Of a stretch of 64,000 bases of DNA, positions 8,902 through 20,809 are shown piece by piece. Origin of the DNA: Vibrio atypicus. Lineage in GTDB: Bacteria > Pseudomonadota > Gammaproteobacteria > Enterobacterales > Vibrionaceae. A model generated the notes under the pieces. The model made no database searches and had not been told where the DNA came from. It saw only the letters and a program-made list of their open reading frames with translations. The stretch spans positions 124,001-188,000 of the forward strand of contig NZ_BLID01000006.1 of NCBI RefSeq assembly GCF_009811315.1. The letters are read 5' to 3'. Positions within the stretch are counted from its first letter, which is position 1. Each line of letters opens with the position of its first letter. The position numbers and the translations under genes are program-made.

Positions 8902-10702
8902 CGTGCTCTGCCCAACTGATTTCACGCTGCACAACGCAGTTCTCATCAATAGTGAGTTGCCCGGTATTACCATTAATCGCGTAACCTGGTACGACTTTCA
9001 TCTGTGGCAATTGTTCCATTAGGCGGTAAGCATCCATACCTAGTGCTTGAAGGCGTTTCTCTGCGTTGGAGTCTTTCGGCCACAATTGCTCCATTTGATC
9101 CTTCAATTTGGCATCAGGTTGAATCAAAAGTGGGATGTCACTGTACATGACTCCTGTGAGATCTTCATATTGGTGGCGGCCACTGTTGCTTCGAGAGTTT
9201 GAAAACAGCTTCGGTGGCGTGGTGTCTGGGTTAATTGCAACTTCAATAAATGGCTTGATTAACGTCAGCTCAGCACTGCTTGCGACGATATAAACTGCGT
9301 CAACATCACGACGACTGCGTGGTTGGCTCTCTAGTGGGATGCGTAGTAGCGATTCCATTTGCGCAATGTGCTGTTGGCTATCTTGCAGGCCAAAAACTTT
9401 GTTGATGTTGCGCTGAAGCTGGCGTTTATCACCAAACAGGTTCACCGCAACTTTATTGCTACTGTGTTTATTCCACTCTTCTTGGAATGCTTCAATCACT
9501 CGATTACCAAGACGACCTTGTGGCGCTAAAACTAGTGGGAATTGATAACCTTGCTCGGCAAGGTGTTTAGCTGCCTGAGCGACTTCTTGCTCTGGTGAAA
9601 GCGCCAAATAACAGGTACTGGTGCTCGCTTCAATTTCCTCAGGGATGTTCAGCGCAAGCATTGGCATTGGCTTAGCAAAATTCTCTTCGGCACGTTGAAG
9701 CTTCTCAATATTGTCTTTGATGAGGGGGCCAACAACGAAGTCTATATTCTTTTCTACCAGCGTTGCTTCTAACTCTTCGATACTGGTTACGTTTGTGTCC
9801 ACAACAGTAAGAGTTGCATTTTCATCTCGCTCTTTGTCATTCATCATTTCTAGAATGAAACCATCACGAATAAGCTGAGACTGCTTAGCAAATTTACCTG
9901 TTAAGGGTAGCAATAGTGCGGTATTGACTGGTTTCGTAATTTCAAGTGCAAGAATATCTCGGATTGCTTGCGGTGTGTATGCCGCCGCTGGGTGATTTGG
10001 ATTCGCGGCTAACCATTGCTCGATAGATGTTTGAAGTTGTGCTAGTGAGCCCGCTAGGGTTTGGCTATAGGTAGCCAATTGCAACCAACCAGCGAAGGTC
10101 GCTTCATCCGGCTGCGCAGTATAGGCGGTTAACTCACCACCAGTATAGCGAGTTAGGTTGTTCCAAACACTATCAGCGATGAACTGCTGATCTTCGACTG
10201 GTGCATAAGTGGCTTCTTGGCTTAGTTCACGTGCAGCGGCAAAGTAGTCACCTTGTTTTACCAGCAAAGACGCTCGTAGCTGATGGTATTCTTGCCATTG
10301 AGGATCTGAAAGTTGCCATTCAGGGTGGAAGTTTAATAGTGACAGTGCTTCTTCATGCTGATTTTGTTTAATCAGGAGTTCTGCTCGAGCGAGTTGCCAT
10401 TCGGCTTGTTGCATTTCTGTCATCTGTTGACGAGCAAGGCGCTTAATCAGTAATTCTGATTGAGTCACATCATTAGCCTCAACCGAAGCTTTTAGTGCCA
10501 TGATCAGCCAATCATTCTGTTTGCTGCCAGAGGTGCTATCTGCACGCATCAGGTAAGTTTGCACAGTCTGATTTGGATCGAGCGTAATATCAACATACTG
10601 AGGTGTTGATGGCGTTGAGCTACAAGCTGTTAATATCACAGCAAGGGCTACAGGAGAGAGTAAGCGTGTTACACTGCGTCGCTTATGGTTTTTCATGGCC
10701 AT
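8888..10702 (-). CDS. lpoA: Penicillin-binding protein activator LpoA
   Basis: 604 residues. A lipoprotein signal ends in LTAC with Cys27. An N-terminal TPR-like helical domain (about 40-250, with repeated LLIKRLARQQM and LLNFHPEW segments) is followed by a periplasmic-binding-protein-like domain (about 255-580: NTALLLPLTGKFAKQSQLIRDGF, VVGPLIKDNIEKL). In E. coli outer-membrane LpoA reaches through the periplasm and activates the PBP1A transpeptidase. It heads the reverse operon, divergent from rsmI across 63 bp. A second ATG (codon 3) is an alternative start. Confidence 0.95.
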   Translation of the reverse strand: MAMKNHKRRSVTRLLSPVALAVILTACSSTPSTPQYVDITLDPNQTVQTYLMRADSTSGSKQNDWLIMALKASVEANDVTQSELLIKRLARQQMTEMQQAEWQLARAELLIKQNQHEEALSLLNFHPEWQLSDPQWQEYHQLRASLLVKQGDYFAAARELSQEATYAPVEDQQFIADSVWNNLTRYTGGELTAYTAQPDEATFAGWLQLATYSQTLAGSLAQLQTSIEQWLAANPNHPAAAYTPQAIRDILALEITKPVNTALLLPLTGKFAKQSQLIRDGFILEMMNDKERDENATLTVVDTNVTSIEELEATLVEKNIDFVVGPLIKDNIEKLQRAEENFAKPMPMLALNIPEEIEASTSTCYLALSPEQEVAQAAKHLAEQGYQFPLVLAPQGRLGNRVIEAFQEEWNKHSSNKVAVNLFGDKRQLQRNINKVFGLQDSQQHIAQMESLLRIPLESQPRSRRDVDAVYIVASSAELTLIKPFIEVAINPDTTPPKLFSNSRSNSGRHQYEDLTGVMYSDIPLLIQPDAKLKDQMEQLWPKDSNAEKRLQALGMDAYRLMEQLPQMKVVPGYAINGNTGQLTIDENCVVQREISWAEHGAAH

Positions 10703-10765
10703 GAGTTCTTAATTAATTCCGTATAAAATTGTGTCTATATTAATCGTTGAAGTGATGGTAAACAA

Positions 10766-11629
10766 ATGACAGATAACAAAACCTTACCAACAGAGGTCCC
10801 AACTCTCTACATTGTGCCGACTCCCATTGGCAATTTAGGCGATATCACTCAACGTGCGATAGACGTTTTATCTAGTGTTGACCTGATTGCAGCAGAAGAT
10901 ACACGCCATACTGGTAAATTGTTGTCTCACTTTAGTATTCAGACAAAAACTTTTGCCTTGCATGATCATAATGAACAGCAAAAAGCGCAAGTCTTGGTTG
11001 AGAAACTTATGGCCGGACACTCAATTGCGTTAGTTTCTGATGCAGGTACACCGTTAATTAGTGATCCAGGATACCATCTGGTCACCAAATGTCGTCAGGC
11101 GGGCGTTAAAGTTGTGCCATTGCCGGGGGCATGTGCGGTGATTACAGCTTTGAGTGCGTCCGGTTTGCCTTCTGATCGATTCAGCTTCGAAGGCTTCTTG
11201 CCGGCAAAAAGCAAAGGTCGTAAAGACAAGTTCTTAGAGATTGCTAAAGTTGAGCGCACTTGTATCTTTTATGAATCGCCGCACCGCATCGTTGATTCGT
11301 TAGAAGATATGCTAGAGATCCTCGGCCCTGACCGTGAGGTTGTGTTAGCTCGTGAGCTCACTAAAACTTTTGAAACGATTCAAGGTATGCCTCTGGGTGA
11401 ATTAGTTGAATGGGTGAAGTCCGATTCAAACCAACAGCGTGGTGAAATGGCGTTGCTTATCCATGGCGATCGCACGAGTAGTGATGATTCAATCCCAGAT
11501 GAAGCCACTCGAACGCTAACTATTTTGACCAAAGAGCTACCTTTGAAGAAAGCGGCAGCAATGGCGGCAGAGATCTACAATCTTAAGAAAAATGCGCTCT
11601 ATAAGTGGGGCTTGGAGAATTTAGATTAA
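10766..11629 (+). CDS. rsmI: 16S rRNA (cytidine(1402)-2'-O)-methyltransferase RsmI
   Basis: 287 residues. The tetrapyrrole-methylase fold is seen in [19 protein letters not shown] (about 12-30), [27 protein letters not shown] and [12 protein letters not shown]. RsmI methylates the ribose of C1402 in the decoding site, the same nucleotide whose base is methylated by RsmH (encoded at 12500). Its divergence from lpoA is the standard gammaproteobacterial arrangement. Confidence 0.95.
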   Translation: MTDNKTLPTEVPTLYIVPTPIGNLGDITQRAIDVLSSVDLIAAEDTRHTGKLLSHFSIQTKTFALHDHNEQQKAQVLVEKLMAGHSIALVSDAGTPLISDPGYHLVTKCRQAGVKVVPLPGACAVITALSASGLPSDRFSFEGFLPAKSKGRKDKFLEIAKVERTCIFYESPHRIVDSLEDMLEILGPDREVVLARELTKTFETIQGMPLGELVEWVKSDSNQQRGEMALLIHGDRTSSDDSIPDEATRTLTILTKELPLKKAAAMAAEIYNLKKNALYKWGLENLD

Positions 11630-11839
11630 TCTGCTCGAGGAAATGACAATCGAGTTTGTTAACTATTTGTCACTTCACATCGTTACCCTCAAGAGTGAGA
11701 TATGAACGAGTTGGGGATCTCTATTTTGGTGAGAGATTCCCTACTTACTCTTTCGTCGTTCTATGGAATGACCAATCATTGATAACTAACTGCACGCTTT
11801 TTGCCCACTTAACACCCTCATTTCATCATATTTGTGATC
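11630..11839. other. Intergenic region between rsmI and the rnpB promoter
   Basis: No gene is seen. It holds one imperfect hairpin, GGGATCTCT (11714-11722) against AGAGATTCCC (11732-11741) with one bulged base, after rsmI. No T-run follows, so it is not a clear terminator. Confidence 0.5.
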
Positions 11840-11870
11840 TTGCTAGACAGCCTGCTTCGAACTCTATACA
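11840..11870 (+). promoter_or_regulatory. Promoter of rnpB
   Basis: Possible -35 TTGCTA (11840-11845) and -10 TATACA (11865-11870), spacer 19. The GC-rich segment after the -10 (CCGCCCTC) is typical of growth-rate-controlled stable RNA promoters. The predicted 5' end near 11881 agrees with the P1 helix of the RNA. Confidence 0.6.
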
Positions 11871-11880
11871 ATCCGCCCTC

Positions 11881-12313
<433 letters not shown>

Positions 12314-12320
12314 ATTCGAG

Positions 12321-12356
12321 ACCCATCGTAACTTAATTGTTATGATGGGTTTTTTG
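12321..12356 (+). terminator. Rho-independent terminator of rnpB
   Basis: ACCCATCGTAAC (12321-12332), loop TTAATT, GTTATGATGGGT (12339-12350) with one G-T pair, then a T-run. Confidence 0.95.
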
Positions 12357-12499
12357 CTTTTAATTGACCTAATTTATTTTCTAACTATTAAACTTAGCGC
12401 AAAATCACGTGTTCTCACTCGCTAGTGGTGGCGATAAGCCACTAAATCAGTACACTGGAGAATCTGAATTCGTCAATGCGACAGCCACATGAGATAACT

Positions 12500-13450
12500 A
12501 TGACCGAAGCATTTAAACACATATCCGTACTTCTTAATGAATCAATTGATGGCTTAGCAATTAAGCCTGATGGTATCTACATTGACGGTACATTCGGTCG
12601 CGGTGGTCATAGCCGTACAATCCTATCAAAACTGGGCGAAAATGGTCGCCTCTACAGTATAGACCGCGATCCTCAAGCGATTGCTGAAGCAGGTAAAATC
12701 GATGATCCTCGCTTTACGATTATTCACGGTCCATTTTCTGGGATGGCGAATTACGCTGCTGAGTATGGGTTAGTTGGAAAGGTTGACGGCGTACTACTGG
12801 ATCTTGGTGTCTCTTCTCCGCAACTTGATGATGCTGAGCGTGGCTTTAGCTTCATGAAAGATGGCCCGTTAGATATGCGTATGGATCCAACATCAGGTAT
12901 TCCAGTATCACAATGGCTGATGGAAGCGGATCTTGACGATATCACTTGGGTGATTCGTGAGTTTGGGGAAGATAAACACGCTCGCCGTATTGCGAAAGCG
13001 ATTGTGGCTTACCGTGAAAATGAAGAGAACGAACCGATGACTCGTACTGGTCAATTGGCGAAGTTGATTTCAGATGCTGCACCTAAGAGCTTTAAAGAGA
13101 AAAAACACCCAGCCACGCGTTCATTCCAAGCGTTTCGCATTTACATCAATAGTGAATTAGAAGAGATAGATACTGCATTGAAAGGTGCAGCAAGTATCTT
13201 GGCTCCTGAAGGCCGTCTTTCAGTGATCAGCTTCCACTCTCTTGAAGACCGTATGGTGAAGCGTTTTATCCGTAAAGAGAGCAAAGGCCCTGAAGTTCCA
13301 CATGGTATTCCAATGACGGAAGATCAAATCAAAGCATTGGGCAGTGCGAACATGAAGCCTGTAGGCAAAGCTATTAAGCCTTCAAAGCAAGAAGTTGAAG
13401 TTAATGCTCGTTCTCGCAGTTCAGTATTACGTATTGCTGAAAAACTGTAG
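12500..13450 (+). CDS. rsmH: 16S rRNA (cytosine(1402)-N(4))-methyltransferase RsmH
   Basis: 316 residues from [16 protein letters not shown]. The SAM-binding motif is [15 protein letters not shown] and the catalytic region [34 protein letters not shown] is the C-terminal signature. It adds the N4-methyl group on C1402. An in-frame ATG at 12476 lacks family support; 12500 follows GAGATAACT. It is the first gene of the dcw cluster here because no mraZ precedes it. Confidence 0.96.
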   Translation: MTEAFKHISVLLNESIDGLAIKPDGIYIDGTFGRGGHSRTILSKLGENGRLYSIDRDPQAIAEAGKIDDPRFTIIHGPFSGMANYAAEYGLVGKVDGVLLDLGVSSPQLDDAERGFSFMKDGPLDMRMDPTSGIPVSQWLMEADLDDITWVIREFGEDKHARRIAKAIVAYRENEENEPMTRTGQLAKLISDAAPKSFKEKKHPATRSFQAFRIYINSELEEIDTALKGAASILAPEGRLSVISFHSLEDRMVKRFIRKESKGPEVPHGIPMTEDQIKALGSANMKPVGKAIKPSKQEVEVNARSRSSVLRIAEKL

Positions 13451-13455
13451 TTGCC

Positions 13456-13773
13456 ATGAGTAAGCCAGCGCCTAATCTCGCTAAAATTATCGGACTCGAT
13501 CTGCTTACGGTAGGTCGAGTACCGCTCGTGATACTACTGCTGATTTTCGCTAGTGCGATGGGCGTGGTATTTACGACTCACCATACCCGCCAAGCGATTA
13601 CTGAAAAAGATCAGGCTTTGATGGAGCGGGAAAGATTAGATAACGAGTGGCGTAACTTGCTGCTCGAAGAGACAGCCTTGGCAGAGCATAGTCGCGTTCA
13701 ATCTGTCGCAAAGCAAGATCTCGAAATGACCCGCCCTGATTCCGACAAAGAAGTCATTATTCAACTCCCATGA
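13456..13773 (+). CDS. ftsL: Cell division protein FtsL
   Basis: 105 residues: a short cytoplasmic start, one membrane helix (about 22-42, VPLVILLLIFASAMGVVFTT) and a periplasmic coiled coil (QAITEKDQALMERERLDNEW). This is the bitopic FtsL layout. It joins FtsB and FtsQ in the divisome and helps activate FtsW-FtsI. It lies 5 nt after rsmH and overlaps ftsI by 4 nt. Confidence 0.94.
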   Translation: MSKPAPNLAKIIGLDLLTVGRVPLVILLLIFASAMGVVFTTHHTRQAITEKDQALMERERLDNEWRNLLLEETALAEHSRVQSVAKQDLEMTRPDSDKEVIIQLP

Positions 13774-15494
13774 GCAAGAAAAAAGTTACGCCTGTAAAGA
13801 CGCAGCCAGAAGAACCCCAAACGCTAATCCCATGGCGCTTTTACTTAGTGCTGTTTTTTGTTTTCTGTGCTTTTGCCGCACTGATCGCCCGTATTGCATA
13901 TATTCAAATCATCGAACCAGATAATTTGATTAAACAAGGTGATATGCGTTCAATTCGCGCCAAAACCTTACATTCAGCGCGCGGTATTATTTCTGATCGC
14001 AATGGCGAACCTCTTGCGGTTAGTGTACCTGTGGAAGCTGTGTGGGCTGATCCAGTGACCATCTTTAAAGAAGGCGGACTCACTGATATTGACCGCTGGC
14101 ATGCGCTCGCTGATGTTTTAGGGCTTAAGCGTGATGGCTTGATCAATAAAATTAATCAGAATAAGTCTCGCCGTTTCATTTACTTGCAGCGCCAAGTGAG
14201 TCCGGCGATGGCGCACTATATTCGCGAGCTTAAGTTGGCAGGAGTCGGGTTAAAAGCGGAATCTCGTCGTTATTACCCTGCAGGTGAGGTTAGTGCTCAC
14301 TTAGTCGGAGTAACAGGGATTGATGGTCATGGTCTAGAAGGTGTCGAGCGAAGCTACGATAAGTGGTTAACAGGTGAAGCTGGTAAACGTATTATTCGTA
14401 AAGACCGTTATGGGCGAGTGGTCGAAAATATTTCTCTGGAAGAGCGAGAAGAAGGTAAACCGCTTGAGTTGACCATTGATCAACGTATTCAAGCTATCGC
14501 GTACCGAGCGATCAAACAGGCAGTTGCTGATTATCGAGCCACATCGGGTTCAGCTGTCATTTTGGATGTGAAGACGGGGGCCGTACTCGCGATGGTTAAT
14601 GCGCCGTCATATAACCCAAATAATCGTTCTGATCTTCAATCGGCAAAAATGCGTAACCGAGTGATTACCGACGCATTTGAACCCGGTTCGACCGTCAAAC
14701 CTTTCGTTGTTTTAGCTGCGTTGGAAAACGGCGCCGCAGATGATGACACCGTTATCGATACGGGTAACGGCATTATGCAGATTGGCGGTAGTCGCGTTCG
14801 TGATACTTCTAAAGTAGGCAAGGCTGATCTAACTACAATTCTAAAAAAATCGAGTAACATCGGCGTGGCCAAACTGGCACTCAGTATGCCACTTGAAGCT
14901 TTGCTTGGTATGTACAGCTCAGTTGGGTTTGGTGAAGTTTCAGGACTCAACCTTGTGGGTGAAACTCAGGGCATCTTCCCTAACCGTCGCCGTTGGTCAA
15001 AGTTTGAGATTGCCACACTATCGTTCGGCTATGGTTTAACCATAACGCCTCTTCAGCTTGCTCACGCGTACGCGACCTTAGGCAACTTTGGTAAATATCA
15101 GCCGATTCATATTATCGAGAACAATGAACAGGACTTCTCGAGACAAGTTATTGATAGCGATAATGCACATAAAGTGCTCGCTATGCTGGAAACAGTGACC
15201 CAACCTGGGGGGACCGCAACGAAAGCGGCCGTACCGGGATATCGGGTTGCTGCGAAAACTGGTACTTCACGTAAAGCGATTGCTGGTGGTTATGGTGATG
15301 AGTACTTTGCCTATACTGCAGGGGTTGCACCTGCAAGTGATCCAAGAGTGGCACTTGTGGTGGTAGTTAATGAACCTCAGGGTGACAACTATTACGGTGG
15401 TTCTGTAGCAGGCCCAGTGTTCGCCGAGATTTTAAAAGGCACGTTACAGATATTAAATGTCGCGCCGGACGAGAACAGATTTAAAGATAAATAA
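13770..15494 (+). CDS. ftsI: Peptidoglycan D,D-transpeptidase FtsI (PBP3)
   Basis: 574 residues. An N-terminal membrane helix (about 22-46) is followed by the non-catalytic pedestal (about 60-230) and the transpeptidase domain with STVK (Ser307 nucleophile, Lys310), SSN (361-363) and KTGT (496-499). It cross-links septal peptidoglycan as the partner of FtsW. All three penicillin-binding motifs are intact. It overlaps ftsL by 4 nt and murE follows 12 nt later. Confidence 0.97.
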   Translation: MSKKKVTPVKTQPEEPQTLIPWRFYLVLFFVFCAFAALIARIAYIQIIEPDNLIKQGDMRSIRAKTLHSARGIISDRNGEPLAVSVPVEAVWADPVTIFKEGGLTDIDRWHALADVLGLKRDGLINKINQNKSRRFIYLQRQVSPAMAHYIRELKLAGVGLKAESRRYYPAGEVSAHLVGVTGIDGHGLEGVERSYDKWLTGEAGKRIIRKDRYGRVVENISLEEREEGKPLELTIDQRIQAIAYRAIKQAVADYRATSGSAVILDVKTGAVLAMVNAPSYNPNNRSDLQSAKMRNRVITDAFEPGSTVKPFVVLAALENGAADDDTVIDTGNGIMQIGGSRVRDTSKVGKADLTTILKKSSNIGVAKLALSMPLEALLGMYSSVGFGEVSGLNLVGETQGIFPNRRRWSKFEIATLSFGYGLTITPLQLAHAYATLGNFGKYQPIHIIENNEQDFSRQVIDSDNAHKVLAMLETVTQPGGTATKAAVPGYRVAAKTGTSRKAIAGGYGDEYFAYTAGVAPASDPRVALVVVVNEPQGDNYYGGSVAGPVFAEILKGTLQILNVAPDENRFKDK

Positions 15495-15506
15495 TAGAGA
15501 CACTCT

Positions 15507-16991
15507 ATGTCTAAACAACTCACATTATCGACATTACTAACGCCTTGGGGCGAATTTTCTTCGCCTGAGCTGAGTGATGTGATTATTTCACATTTGGAAC
15601 TGGATAGCCGAAAAGTGGTGGGTGGCACGACTTTTGTGGCCATTAAAGGGCACGCTGTTGATGGTCGTCGTTTTATTGAGTCAGCAGTTACAAGCGGAGC
15701 CAATGCTGTGATTGCACAAGCGTGTGAAGAGCATGCTCATGGTTCAATACAGTGGTTGAACACAGTACCAGTTGTCTATATTGAATCGTTGGATCAGCAG
15801 CTATCTGCACTTGCGGCGAGGCTATACCCGCTAGAAGATATGCAACTGATTGGCGTGACTGGGACTAATGGCAAAACAACCATTACTCAGATTATTGCTC
15901 AATGGTTAGATCTTGTTGGTCAAAGGGCTGCTGTGCTTGGAACGGCAGGCAATGGCTTTCTTGCAAACCTCAAACCTGCTGTCAACACAACGGGCAGTGC
16001 AATCGAAATTCAACATACCTTATCCTCTCTTGAAAAACAGGGTGCGAGCCACACGGCAATGGAAATTTCTTCACATGGACTTGTTCAAGGTCGAGTGAAG
16101 ACATTGTCTTTTGCCGCTTCTGTTTTTACCAACTTAAGCCGAGACCACCTCGATTATCACGGTACGATGGAAGAGTATGAGCAGGCTAAATTATCACTTT
16201 TCACAAAGCATCAATCAGGCAAGGCGATCATCAATGTGGATGACAGTGTGGGTGCTCGTTGGGCAAATGAGCTTAAAGATGCTATTCAAGTCTCATTAGT
16301 ACCGCTTGAAGTGGACAATGCTGTTTTTGCGTCTCATGTTGATTATTCGGAAGCTGGGATTGCCTTAACGTTTTCTGGCTGTTTTGGCGACGGGAAGTTT
16401 ACAGTTCCGCTGATTGGTGAGTTTAACGCGAATAATGTATTAGTTGCTTTAGCTACTTTGCTTGCGCTAGGTGTTGAAAAGCGGCTCTTGCTTGATACTG
16501 CGGCTCAGCTTTCACCAGTGATAGGTCGAATGGAGCTATTCAAAGCGCCAGAGAAAGCCAAAGTGGTCGTAGACTACGCGCATACGCCGGATGCATTAGA
16601 AAAAGCACTGTTAGCATTACGCGTGCATTGTACAGGAAAGCTTTGGGCAATCTTCGGTTGTGGTGGCGATCGCGATACTGGTAAGCGCCCTATGATGGCG
16701 GAGATCGGCGAGCGACTGGCTGATCAGGTTATATTAACTGATGACAATCCGCGTAGTGAGTCACCTCGGGCTATCGTTGAAGATATGTTAGCGGGAATGC
16801 AGACTCCTTCTTTAGCGGTGGTAGAGCATGAACGTTTTAAGGCTTTGCAATATGCGTTAGCCAATAGCGAACCCCATGACATCATTTTGCTTGCGGGCAA
16901 AGGGCACGAAGATTATCAAGTGCTGGCGAATGAGACGGTTCACTATTCTGACCGCGAGTCGGCGCAGCAGTTACTGGAGATAGTTGAATGA
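15507..16991 (+). CDS. murE: UDP-MurNAc-L-Ala-D-Glu:meso-DAP ligase MurE
   Basis: 494 residues. The ATP loop is [10 protein letters not shown] (116-125); the carbamylated-Lys region and the C-terminal DNPR motif (413-416) that selects meso-diaminopimelate are present, so the wall is of the Gram-negative DAP type. It adds the third residue of the stem peptide in the cytoplasm. It overlaps murF by 4 nt. Confidence 0.97.
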   Translation: MSKQLTLSTLLTPWGEFSSPELSDVIISHLELDSRKVVGGTTFVAIKGHAVDGRRFIESAVTSGANAVIAQACEEHAHGSIQWLNTVPVVYIESLDQQLSALAARLYPLEDMQLIGVTGTNGKTTITQIIAQWLDLVGQRAAVLGTAGNGFLANLKPAVNTTGSAIEIQHTLSSLEKQGASHTAMEISSHGLVQGRVKTLSFAASVFTNLSRDHLDYHGTMEEYEQAKLSLFTKHQSGKAIINVDDSVGARWANELKDAIQVSLVPLEVDNAVFASHVDYSEAGIALTFSGCFGDGKFTVPLIGEFNANNVLVALATLLALGVEKRLLLDTAAQLSPVIGRMELFKAPEKAKVVVDYAHTPDALEKALLALRVHCTGKLWAIFGCGGDRDTGKRPMMAEIGERLADQVILTDDNPRSESPRAIVEDMLAGMQTPSLAVVEHERFKALQYALANSEPHDIILLAGKGHEDYQVLANETVHYSDRESAQQLLEIVE

Positions 16992-18346
16992 TTTCTTTGA
17001 TGTTGTCTCAACTTGCGGATGTGCTTGACGCGCAAGTGATTGGTAATGATGTCGCGATCTGTCAGGTTTCAACGGATACGCGAACGATAGAGTCAGGTTC
17101 TCTGTTTGTTGCTCTAGTGGGTGAGCGCTTTGATGCCCATGACTTTATCGGAAATGCTGTTGAAGCGGGAGCAAGTGCGCTGTTGGTGAGCAAGGCTGTT
17201 GATAGCAATACTCCTCAGCTGTTGGTGAAAGATACTAAAGTTGCACTAGGGCAACTTGGGCAATTTGTTCATCAAGTTTGCCAAACACCTACAGTTGCCA
17301 TTACGGGAAGCTGCGGTAAAACCACGGTGAAAGAGATGGTTGCAAGCATCATGCTTCACCAAGGACAAGTCTTGTTTACTGCGGGCAACTTTAATAATGA
17401 TATTGGTGTACCACTCACCTTACTGCGCTCAACGCCTGAAGACGATTATGCAGTCATTGAGTTAGGAGCGAATCATATTGGCGAGATTGCTTACACGACT
17501 CAATTAGTGCAACCGGACGTCGCTTTGGTGAATAATGTTGCCGCTGCACACCTTGAGGGCTTTGGCTCTATCGATGGTGTTAAGCAAGCCAAAGGTGAAA
17601 TTTATCAAGGCTTAAAAACAGGCTCTGTTGCAATTGTGAACTTAGAAAGTCACGGCGGAGAATACTGGCGTGATGTTCTCGCTGATAAACAAGTTAAAAC
17701 TTTCTCTTTGCAAGACTCGAGTGCGGATTACTTTGCCGATATGATTTCGGTAAATGAACAAGGTGAGGCTTCTTTCAATATGCATTCTCCAGTTGGAACG
17801 GTGGATATTGAGCTAGGTATAATTGGCCAACACAACGTAGCCAATGTACTGGCGGCAAGTGCATTAGCGCTAGAACTGGGTGCATCATTAGAAATGATCA
17901 AACTTGGCCTAAAAAACCTAGCTAAGGTAAAAGGTCGAGTCGAAGCGATTGCACTGACAGACAAAATTAAACTGATTGACGACAGTTACAATGCGAGTGT
18001 ACCTGCAATGAAAGCAGCTGCAGACCTGCTAAGTGGTTTTAAAGGTGTTCGTTGGTTAATTTTAGGTAATATGGCCGAGTTAGGCGACGAAAGTCTTGCA
18101 CTTCACCGCCAAGTCGGGGAACATGCTGCCCCATTCAATTTTGAACACGTGCTGACTTATGGCGCTGATGCAAAAGTCATCAGTGAACAATGCCAAGGGA
18201 CGCATTTTGATACTCATGAAAGTATGATTGAGTTTATCGAGCAGCAGCTCATCCAGCATGATGAACCTCAAACCTTATTGGTGAAAGGGGCGAATAGTGC
18301 GGGAATGAGCAAGATCGCGGCTGCTTTAAAGGAGATGTATTCATGA
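16988..18346 (+). CDS. murF: UDP-MurNAc-tripeptide:D-Ala-D-Ala ligase MurF
   Basis: 452 residues of Mur-ligase architecture: N-terminal substrate domain, central ATPase with [13 protein letters not shown] (about 109-121) and [13 protein letters not shown], and C-terminal domain with [16 protein letters not shown]. It adds D-Ala-D-Ala to complete UDP-MurNAc-pentapeptide. ATGA overlaps join it to murE upstream and to mraY downstream. Confidence 0.97.
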   Translation: MISLMLSQLADVLDAQVIGNDVAICQVSTDTRTIESGSLFVALVGERFDAHDFIGNAVEAGASALLVSKAVDSNTPQLLVKDTKVALGQLGQFVHQVCQTPTVAITGSCGKTTVKEMVASIMLHQGQVLFTAGNFNNDIGVPLTLLRSTPEDDYAVIELGANHIGEIAYTTQLVQPDVALVNNVAAAHLEGFGSIDGVKQAKGEIYQGLKTGSVAIVNLESHGGEYWRDVLADKQVKTFSLQDSSADYFADMISVNEQGEASFNMHSPVGTVDIELGIIGQHNVANVLAASALALELGASLEMIKLGLKNLAKVKGRVEAIALTDKIKLIDDSYNASVPAMKAAADLLSGFKGVRWLILGNMAELGDESLALHRQVGEHAAPFNFEHVLTYGADAKVISEQCQGTHFDTHESMIEFIEQQLIQHDEPQTLLVKGANSAGMSKIAAALKEMYS

Positions 18347-19425
18347 TCATTTGGCTTGCAGAGCTTCTACAGCCATACTTTTCATTCTTCCGTTTATTCG
18401 AATACCTATCATTTCGTGCCATTGTCAGCGTACTGACTGCACTAGGTATGTCGCTATGGATGGGACCGATAATGATCCGTCGTTTGCAGATGCTGCAAAT
18501 CGGTCAGGTTGTTCGTAACGAAGGTCCTGAATCGCACTTTAGTAAGCGTGGTACTCCAACGATGGGCGGTATTATGATCCTTACGGCGATTGTAACCACA
18601 GTTTTACTTTGGTCAGATCTTTCAAACCCTTATGTATGGGCAGTGTTAGCGGTTCTACTGGGTTATGGTGCTGTTGGCTTTGTCGATGACTATCGTAAAG
18701 TTGTGCGCAAGAATACCGATGGCCTTATTGCTCGTTGGAAATATTTCTGGCAGTCCGCCATTGCCCTTGTTGTGGCTTTTGCTCTATACGTACACGGTCA
18801 AGAGACGGCGGCAACTCAGTTAGTTGTACCATTCTTTAAAGACGTTATGCCACAATTGGGTTTAATGTATATCGTGCTAACTTATTTTGTGATTGTTGGA
18901 ACTAGTAACGCAGTTAACTTAACCGATGGTCTCGATGGATTGGCAATTATGCCGACGGTTTTAGTTTCGGCTGGTTTTGCTGCGATTGCATGGGCAACGG
19001 GTAATGTTAACTTCGCTAACTACTTGCATATCCCTTATATCCCACAAGCGTCTGAACTTGTTGTTGTGTGTACAGCTATTGTTGGTGCCGGCTTGGGTTT
19101 TTTATGGTTCAACACTTATCCAGCGCAAGTTTTCATGGGCGATGTTGGCTCATTAGCTTTGGGTGGTGCGCTAGGTACGATTGCTGTTTTAGTTCGTCAG
19201 GAATTTGTGTTGGTGATCATGGGTGGTGTCTTTGTTATGGAGACATTGTCGGTTATTCTCCAGGTGGGTTCATACAAATTGCGTGGACAGCGTATCTTCC
19301 GCATGGCACCAATTCATCACCATTATGAGCTTAAAGGTTGGCCAGAGCCGCGTGTTATCGTTCGTTTTTGGATCATCTCAATTGTTCTAGTTCTTGTTGG
19401 TTTAGCGACGCTAAAAGTACGTTAA
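18343..19425 (+). CDS. mraY: Phospho-MurNAc-pentapeptide translocase MraY
   Basis: 360 residues with about ten membrane helices. The conserved blocks are [18 protein letters not shown] (catalytic Asp pair), [13 protein letters not shown] and the histidine cluster [13 protein letters not shown]. It transfers phospho-MurNAc-pentapeptide to undecaprenyl phosphate to form lipid I at the inner membrane. It overlaps murF by 4 nt. Confidence 0.98.
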   Translation: MIIWLAELLQPYFSFFRLFEYLSFRAIVSVLTALGMSLWMGPIMIRRLQMLQIGQVVRNEGPESHFSKRGTPTMGGIMILTAIVTTVLLWSDLSNPYVWAVLAVLLGYGAVGFVDDYRKVVRKNTDGLIARWKYFWQSAIALVVAFALYVHGQETAATQLVVPFFKDVMPQLGLMYIVLTYFVIVGTSNAVNLTDGLDGLAIMPTVLVSAGFAAIAWATGNVNFANYLHIPYIPQASELVVVCTAIVGAGLGFLWFNTYPAQVFMGDVGSLALGGALGTIAVLVRQEFVLVIMGGVFVMETLSVILQVGSYKLRGQRIFRMAPIHHHYELKGWPEPRVIVRFWIISIVLVLVGLATLKVR

Positions 19426-19440
19426 GGATAAATTCTCTTT

Positions 19441-20766
19441 ATGACCATGGATCGTTGGCAAAATATTCATAGTGTCGTCGTAGTAGGGCTCGGTATTACC
19501 GGGCTCTCTGTCGTTAAATACCTAGCGAATTTACCGCAAGCATTAACGATTAAAGTGATTGATACTCGTGAAAACCCTCCAGGAAAAGATGAGCTTCCTG
19601 TCGATGTTCAATTGCACTCAGGTAGTTGGAACCAAGCTTGGTTATTAGAAGCTGACTTAGTGGTTGCGAACCCTGGGATTGCATTAACGACACCCGAAAT
19701 TCAGCGTACTTTGGACGCAGGGGTTAAGGTTGTCGGTGATATTGAACTTTTTGCGTGGCATGTAGATAAGCCTGTTATTGCCATTACTGGTTCGAATGGC
19801 AAAAGCACTGTGACTGATCTGACAGGCGTGGTGGCTCAAGCTTCAGGTCTTACCGTTGGGGTTGGCGGTAATATTGGTGTGCCGGCTTTAGATTTATTGG
19901 CACAAGATGCCGATCTCTATGTTTTAGAGCTATCTAGCTTCCAGCTTGAAACCACGTCATCCCTTCAATTATCTGCAGCGGCGTTTCTCAATTTATCTGA
20001 AGATCACATGGACCGTTATGACGGCATGGATGATTATCGCGATGCCAAGCTACGCATTTTCGATCATGCGGAAGCATGTATTGTTAATGCCGACGATAAA
20101 CCGACATACCCTGAGCAGTACAGTGGTAAGCTGGTGGAGTTTAGTTTAGGCCAAGAAACCGCATTTACAGTCCAAGTTTTGGATGGTCGTGAATTTCTTT
20201 GTGCTTATGGTGAGCCTATCGTTGCAAGTGATGAGCTAACTTTAGTTGGACGACACAATGTGGCGAATGCTCTTGTAGTTCTTGCGTTACTTCACGAAGC
20301 GGGGATTGATGTTGCACAAGGGGTTGATGCTCTTAAATCTTACAACGGCCTGACACATCGATGCCAAGTTGTTGCTGATAATCATGACGTTAAGTGGGTT
20401 AACGACTCTAAAGCAACCAACGTGGCGAGTACGCTTGCTGCATTATCAGGCTTGTCGCTACAAGGAAGACTCTATCTTCTTGTAGGCGGAGTTGGTAAAG
20501 GTGCTGACTTTTCCGAGCTCGCGCCTGTTCTCGCAGATCTCAATGTTCAGCTTTGTTGTTTTGGTGAAGATGGCAGTGAGTTTATGCCATTACATACCAG
20601 CGCTAAACTTTTTGACACCATGGAAGAGATTATTTTGTGGGTGAAACCGCAGCTTAACCCAGGTGATATGGTGCTGCTGTCTCCTGCTTGTGCTAGTTTC
20701 GATCAGTTTAATAATTTCATGGCTCGTGGTGATGTTTTTACTGAGTTAGCCAAATACTACGCTTAG
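19441..20766 (+). CDS. murD: UDP-MurNAc-L-Ala:D-Glu ligase MurD
   Basis: 441 residues. An N-terminal Rossmann-like domain ([16 protein letters not shown]) precedes the ATP motif [14 protein letters not shown] (about 113-126) and the C-terminal [17 protein letters not shown] block. It adds D-glutamate to UDP-MurNAc-L-alanine. ATG codons at 19441 and 19447 are both possible starts; the spacing from AAGGA favours the first only slightly. It lies 15 nt after mraY. Confidence 0.96.
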   Translation: MTMDRWQNIHSVVVVGLGITGLSVVKYLANLPQALTIKVIDTRENPPGKDELPVDVQLHSGSWNQAWLLEADLVVANPGIALTTPEIQRTLDAGVKVVGDIELFAWHVDKPVIAITGSNGKSTVTDLTGVVAQASGLTVGVGGNIGVPALDLLAQDADLYVLELSSFQLETTSSLQLSAAAFLNLSEDHMDRYDGMDDYRDAKLRIFDHAEACIVNADDKPTYPEQYSGKLVEFSLGQETAFTVQVLDGREFLCAYGEPIVASDELTLVGRHNVANALVVLALLHEAGIDVAQGVDALKSYNGLTHRCQVVADNHDVKWVNDSKATNVASTLAALSGLSLQGRLYLLVGGVGKGADFSELAPVLADLNVQLCCFGEDGSEFMPLHTSAKLFDTMEEIILWVKPQLNPGDMVLLSPACASFDQFNNFMARGDVFTELAKYYA

Positions 20767-20809
20767 CTTGAACGCATCATTCGTTCGAATTGCAAATAAT
20801 GTTATTGAT

